Below, piece after piece: positions 60,137 through 64,000 of a stretch of DNA of 64,000 nucleotides. The notes below the pieces were generated by a model. The model did no database searches. It saw only the letters and a list, made by a program, of their open reading frames with translations, and was not told the origin of the DNA. The translations under genes were made by a program, and so were the position numbers. How positions within the stretch are numbered: position 1 is the stretch's first letter; each line of letters opens with the position of its first letter. This DNA is from Sergeia podlipaevii (taxonomy: Eukaryota > Euglenozoa > Kinetoplastea > Trypanosomatida > Trypanosomatidae), in assembly GCA_030849805.1 (NCBI GenBank), contig JASANZ010002230.1, positions 18,856 to 82,855 on the forward strand. The letters are read 5' to 3'.

Positions 60137-61354
60137 TTAAAACAAGCCATCCATGATCGCCTTGCGCTGCTCCTCGGAGATGACATTAGGCAAAGAAAAC
60201 TTCACTGTGAGGTACAAGTCACCACGCTCCGAGGGCTTATGAAAGCGCGGCATACCCTTCCCGACGATCTTCAGCACTGTGCCATAAGGAGTCACCACAC
60301 CCGACCTACGCACCAGCACCTGCTCAACGCCATCCAAGTGCGTCATAGACATCTCAAAGCCGAGCAAGGCTTCCTTGAGAGACACGTGCATCGTCGCCTC
60401 CAAATCAACGGCATTGCGGCGTCGCTTAAAAACTGGATGTGGAGCCTCCTGCACGGTCAAGATGAGGTCGCCAGGGATCTGATCAGGTGACTCCTCAGCC
60501 TCCATGTCAAACACAATTTTATGGCCCGCAGGTGTGCCAGGCTCCAACTCGGCCAGCAAGGTCATCTTTTTACGCACTACGCGACCGCCATGGCAGACAT
60601 TACACGTGTACTTGGCAGTCTTCCCCGTCCCCTGGCAGTGTGGGCACATCTGGCGGATCTCCTGATACATACCAGGGCCCATCTGCAGCCTCTGCCTAAC
60701 CTCCCCATGACCACGACAGTGATGACACTGCCCAAGTGGTGAGTTGCGCTCCGCCCCAGTTCCCTTGCAGTGCCTGCACACTTGCTGCTTCTCAATCTCG
60801 AAAGGAGCGTTGCCGCCAGAGAACAGGAAGCTAAGAGACACTTCGGTGACGCCCTCCGTATTGGGCCCTTTCAAACTACCAACACCGCCGCCGCCAATGC
60901 CAAAAAGTTGTTCGAATGGATGACGTGAGCGGCCAGCGTTATCGCCGCCCTTCAGGTACGTTTCCAGCTGCTCCACACCCGTCTCGCCACGCATGTCATA
61001 CATTTTACGTTTCCGCTTGTCAGAAAGTACCTCGTAGGCGCGATTGATCTCCGCGTAGCGGCGCCTGTCAGCTTCCGTGCCCGCGACATCGGGGTGGTGC
61101 AGGCGCGAGAGCCGGCGGAAGCTCTGCTTGATGTCCTTCTCCGTTGCCTCCTCCGCTTGTTCAAGCTCGAGAGCCTTATAGTAGTCCACTTCATTCCGTT
61201 GGCTGCCTTGCCCTCCTCCACGCCCGCCAGTAGACCCCTGATGACCACCAAAAAACGCCGCAGCAGGTGATGCGTCGAGGCACAGCAAGAGGGCTAGCAG
61301 TGTAAGCAGGAGCAATGACCTTGTGCCGTTATGAATAAGCATGATGGAAGGCAT
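60137..61354 (-). CDS. ER-type DnaJ (class A Hsp40) co-chaperone
   Basis: 405 residues from the ATG at 61354, 23 nt after a clear acceptor. The N-terminus is a signal peptide (about residues 12-34, LLLLTLLALLLCLDASPAAA). The J domain (about residues 53-115) has DYYKALELEQ and the HPD triad near residue 85 that stimulates Hsp70. A Gly-rich segment follows. The zinc-binding region (about 191-265) has four CxxC knuckles: CRHCKGTG, CHHCRGHG, CPHCQGTG and CNVCHGG. The C-terminal substrate-binding domain follows and ends in KAIMDGLF without a KDEL-type signal. This is the ERdj3/Scj1 layout, a secretory-pathway partner of BiP that helps fold proteins. Confidence 0.95.
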   Translation of the reverse strand: MPSIMLIHNGTRSLLLLTLLALLLCLDASPAAAFFGGHQGSTGGRGGGQGSQRNEVDYYKALELEQAEEATEKDIKQSFRRLSRLHHPDVAGTEADRRRYAEINRAYEVLSDKRKRKMYDMRGETGVEQLETYLKGGDNAGRSRHPFEQLFGIGGGGVGSLKGPNTEGVTEVSLSFLFSGGNAPFEIEKQQVCRHCKGTGAERNSPLGQCHHCRGHGEVRQRLQMGPGMYQEIRQMCPHCQGTGKTAKYTCNVCHGGRVVRKKMTLLAELEPGTPAGHKIVFDMEAEESPDQIPGDLILTVQEAPHPVFKRRRNAVDLEATMHVSLKEALLGFEMSMTHLDGVEQVLVRRSGVVTPYGTVLKIVGKGMPRFHKPSERGDLYLTVKFSLPNVISEEQRKAIMDGLF

Positions 61355-61937
61355 CCGATGTCGTGTAAATGGCAAGGCTATAAAGAAAAAAATGACACTA
61401 GCAGAAGTACGTTCCCTTGGAATTCCCCTGTCCTACTTTTCGCTGATAAATAATGCGTGCGTGCGTGTGTGTGTGTGTAAGAGAATAAGAAAGAAATAAG
61501 AATATACGTTTGCGAGAGAGATAGTTCTAAGAATGCCGCAGTACGTCCAGTTTCCTCTTTCCTCCTCCTCTTCTGATTCTATTCTTCCCGCAGTGTATAG
61601 TATACTACTTTCTCTTGGAAAAAAAAAAACAAGAAAAAAAAAGGTGTTGTGAGAAATTTAAAAAAAAAAAAAAAATCAGGAATGAAGGAAATCATTCGTG
61701 GCATAGTCCTTTTTATTATCGTATTGCATTATGCAGTCAATGCGTGTGCACGCGCGTATTTGGGAGAAACACAAGAGCACAATAACGATATCCTGATAGG
61801 GAAAAAAAAGAAATATGAACTGTAAACAACGACGAGATAACGCCTCCAATACCCTAACATGTGATAGAAGAAAATAATAAAAGAAAAAAGAAGAGACAGC
61901 GCGCACAAAGTCTATGTCCCTCTCTCCCCTTTGCATC
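61355..61937. other. Intergenic spacer
   Basis: AT-rich spacer between the two-helix protein gene and the DnaJ gene, with A-runs at 61619-61629 and 61659-61675. No gene seen. Confidence 0.6.
61378..61379 (-). promoter_or_regulatory. Likely SL trans-splice acceptor for the DnaJ gene
   Basis: The coding strand reads CATTTTTTTCTTTATAG here, a tight tract and AG leaving a 23-nt leader. It excludes the longer frame that would start at a TTG. Confidence 0.6.
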
Positions 61938-62636
61938 TTATTTACCAGGCATGGACTTATACCCAGTCTGTGCTACTGGTGTCAGCACCTGATTGCCCAG
62001 CTGCAGGTTCACATCCACAGGCCCAGTCGACAAACCCTGCGACACGCGCTGGCCGCTGCGATTCTCATTGACGTGAGCCTCCGCCTCGCGCATCAGCTGC
62101 TGCTGCTCCTCCCGCGTCACCTCTCGTGTGGCCGTGCGCTTGAACATCATACCAGAGCGCTGTGACAACATCAGCCGGCGTACATGAAAAGAGAGGTTGC
62201 TGTCCTTCTCATCTAGGTCAAGAACGCGAGTAACAAACCATTGCTGCACCACCATATATGGGATCGTGGCAGCGGTGAGGCCAAAGAGCGTCTTGCCAAT
62301 CGTAGGGACATGCCGCACCCACTTGCTGCTCTTGTCATCTGCCAGGGGTGCCACCGCCTTCAGCACGCGGTTCCATCCAAAGCGCGAGCTGATTTTGTAC
62401 CCCAAAAAAAAGAAGAGGGGCATACCAAAAAAAGTACCTGCCATACCCTTCTCCACGAGACGCTTCTCAGTTTCGTTGAGGTTCTCTTGATAATTCTGCA
62501 AGAAGCCAATCATGTCCTGACGGGTGTAGGGCTTAGTCTTGTTGTCAAAGTTCATGATGGCCATGCCAGCTGTTACAGTGCCGAGCTCACGCACGCCGCC
62601 ACCGCCACCACCTGAGTTCTGTACACCGCCACTCAT
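61938..62636 (-). CDS. Two-helix membrane protein, hypothetical
   Basis: 232 residues from the ATG at 62636, with an excellent acceptor 22 nt upstream. A Gly-rich head (SGGGGGGVREL) is followed by a hydrophilic segment. Two hydrophobic segments come next, near residues 66-82 (AGTFFGMPLFFFLGYKI) and 113-131 (GKTLFGLTAATIPYMVVQQW). The C-terminal third is charged (TREVTREEQQQLMREAEAHV). I recognise no family. The hairpin of two helices with basic flanks would suit a mitochondrial or other organelle membrane protein, but no targeting peptide is seen. Composition and the acceptor support a real gene. Confidence 0.78.
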   Translation of the reverse strand: MSGGVQNSGGGGGGVRELGTVTAGMAIMNFDNKTKPYTRQDMIGFLQNYQENLNETEKRLVEKGMAGTFFGMPLFFFLGYKISSRFGWNRVLKAVAPLADDKSSKWVRHVPTIGKTLFGLTAATIPYMVVQQWFVTRVLDLDEKDSNLSFHVRRLMLSQRSGMMFKRTATREVTREEQQQLMREAEAHVNENRSGQRVSQGLSTGPVDVNLQLGNQVLTPVAQTGYKSMPGK

Positions 62637-64000
62637 CTTCGTAGTTTCTCTATAGTGGCTGGTAGAAAGAAAAGAAAGAAAAAAACAGACACTCTATGAA
62701 GATAGATATAGATCAGATGCGTGTGGTTGGTGTGCCTTGTTACGCTTAACGAGAGGAGCACACCTAAGCCGTTTGCAGTAAAACTGTATATATATATATT
62801 TAATGTATGGAGAGGCTACTGCCCAGGGGAAGCAAGAAAAAAAGTTGAGTTCGACCTTCGTGAGTCAATAATAAATACTATTTCGCTAACTATCCAAAAA
62901 GAACTATTAAAAGCAGTAATAAAAATAATAAAAATTAAATTTGTTAGTTCATGATCAATGCACATGGTAGTAACATATATATAAATAGAGATAGGCAACA
63001 ACACGTCGTACGTTTTGGCGTTCAGAAAAATGACCAAAAGAAGAAAGTATGTAGCAGCACGACGTGTGCCGTGAATGTAATCAGCGGTCTCACATTGATC
63101 ACTTTTGTAAGGCACCTCACGATAGTGTTGCCAGCACATGATGATGTTTCTTATATATGTGTGTTTATTTCTGTATGCATTTTTTTTTTGCTACTGTTTT
63201 GATTAACTTGTGAGTGCGCACGTGTTCGACCGCGCATAATATGGTACCGACCGCAATATAGAACCCTGCACCAAAAAAAAAAGAAGAAAAGATGTAAAAA
63301 TATATATATCACAGGAAAGAGGAGATGAGTACAATGACAGTGCATCTTCTTATGACTGTCTGCATGTACATAAATCAACAACGATTGTAAATTAAAAAAA
63401 GCAATGAGGCATGTGGTTGTGAGAAGACTTCCAAAATCACGCAATGGAATGCATACATTTCCCAAACTCTTCTGTAAAGAAAAAAATATATATATGACCA
63501 CACTCCTCCATCATCGCTGTATTTTCACACACATTTTTCTCTTTCCCTCCTATTCCTCTTTTCATTTTTCTGTTTCTTGTGGATACATGTTTACGTCCAC
63601 ACATGCAGGTCACAACACACATATAAAACTTGTATTTACACTACATGCACTCTCATATATATAAGCAAATTGACAAGGAAGTTAAAAAAAAAAAAAAAAA
63701 AACGTGTCACGTGTATCATGCGCACTGAAAGCCTCACAGAGGTAAGATTTGGAAGAAAAATGGCCAATAGAACGAAGCCATAGAAGAAAAAAAAAAAAGC
63801 ACACAAAGGAGAAAAAAAAAATGCAACTGGAGAGAAATCACACATAGCGGAGAAAAAGAAAAGTAACGAAAAAGCAACAAAAAGAGAACTAAATATTTTT
63901 TTTACCTCTCCTTGCACATTGAAATAATAATATAAAGTTGTGTTCATGATGTGATGAAGAAAGAGTCTAAAAAAAAAAAAAAAAGATATCAGCCACACAC
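62637..64000. other. Intergenic spacer to the right edge
   Basis: AT-rich, with many A-runs (for example 63683-63701 and 63972-63984) and short pyrimidine-rich stretches. It should contain the 3' UTR of a gene beyond the right edge. No gene seen. Confidence 0.6.
62659..62660 (-). promoter_or_regulatory. Likely SL trans-splice acceptor for the two-helix protein gene
   Basis: The coding strand has CTGTTTTTTTCTTTC followed by TTTTCTTTCTACCAG, a textbook polypyrimidine tract and AG, leaving a 22-nt leader. Confidence 0.65.

Overview
The window reads as nuclear DNA of a kinetoplastid (trypanosomatid) protist. Every convincing gene lies on the minus strand, in one head-to-tail polycistronic array. 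I see no cis-introns. GC-richer coding blocks alternate with AT-rich spacers full of homopolymers and microsatellites, and many start codons are preceded on the coding strand by a pyrimidine tract and an AG, as expected for spliced-leader trans-splicing. From memory, a mitotic B-type cyclin (CYC6) next to dihydrolipoamide dehydrogenase is also found in Trypanosoma and Leishmania. The AT-rich spacers fit a genus less GC-rich than Leishmania, but I cannot name the genus.

Transcription runs from high to low coordinates. From the right: a two-helix membrane protein (61.9-62.6 kb), an ER-type DnaJ, the E3 dehydrogenase, a mitotic cyclin, a small one-helix membrane protein, a large helical-repeat protein with a mitochondrial-like N-terminus, a two-span membrane protein with a degenerate class III cyclase domain, a B-box/coiled-coil/MATH protein, a DAGL-type class 3 lipase, the tRNA pseudouridine synthase PUS7/TruD, a MYND zinc-finger protein, a 2,588-residue DOP1/Dopey protein, a FAM161-like coiled-coil protein, a TrmA/RlmD-like protein with a cysteine cluster, a 96-residue protein, a ZC2HC1 zinc-finger protein, an RNase PH-fold exosome subunit, an RRM protein, a TPR protein, a small acidic repeat protein and, cut by the left edge, the N-terminus of a DEAD-box helicase with a mitochondrial-like leader. 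As usual in trypanosomatids, neighbours do not form one pathway; several concern RNA metabolism, trafficking and the mitochondrion.

Start codons were re-chosen. Several open frames extend upstream through non-ATG codons, or through an ATG that lies before the likely splice acceptor. I used the first ATG after the acceptor, or the first ATG that begins plausible protein sequence.

The most unusual signal is in the 2.7 kb spacer at 41,001-43,721. Three diverged tandem copies (about 116-123 nt each) of a structured RNA element lie at 41,574-42,021. They share an invariant 7+7 nt internal loop between two helices whose sequences change in a compensatory way. The G-U pairs are valid only on the minus (transcribed) strand. 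I do not recognise the element. Three further inverted repeats sit just beyond it at 41,107-41,233. No tRNA, rRNA, CRISPR array or transposon was recognised.
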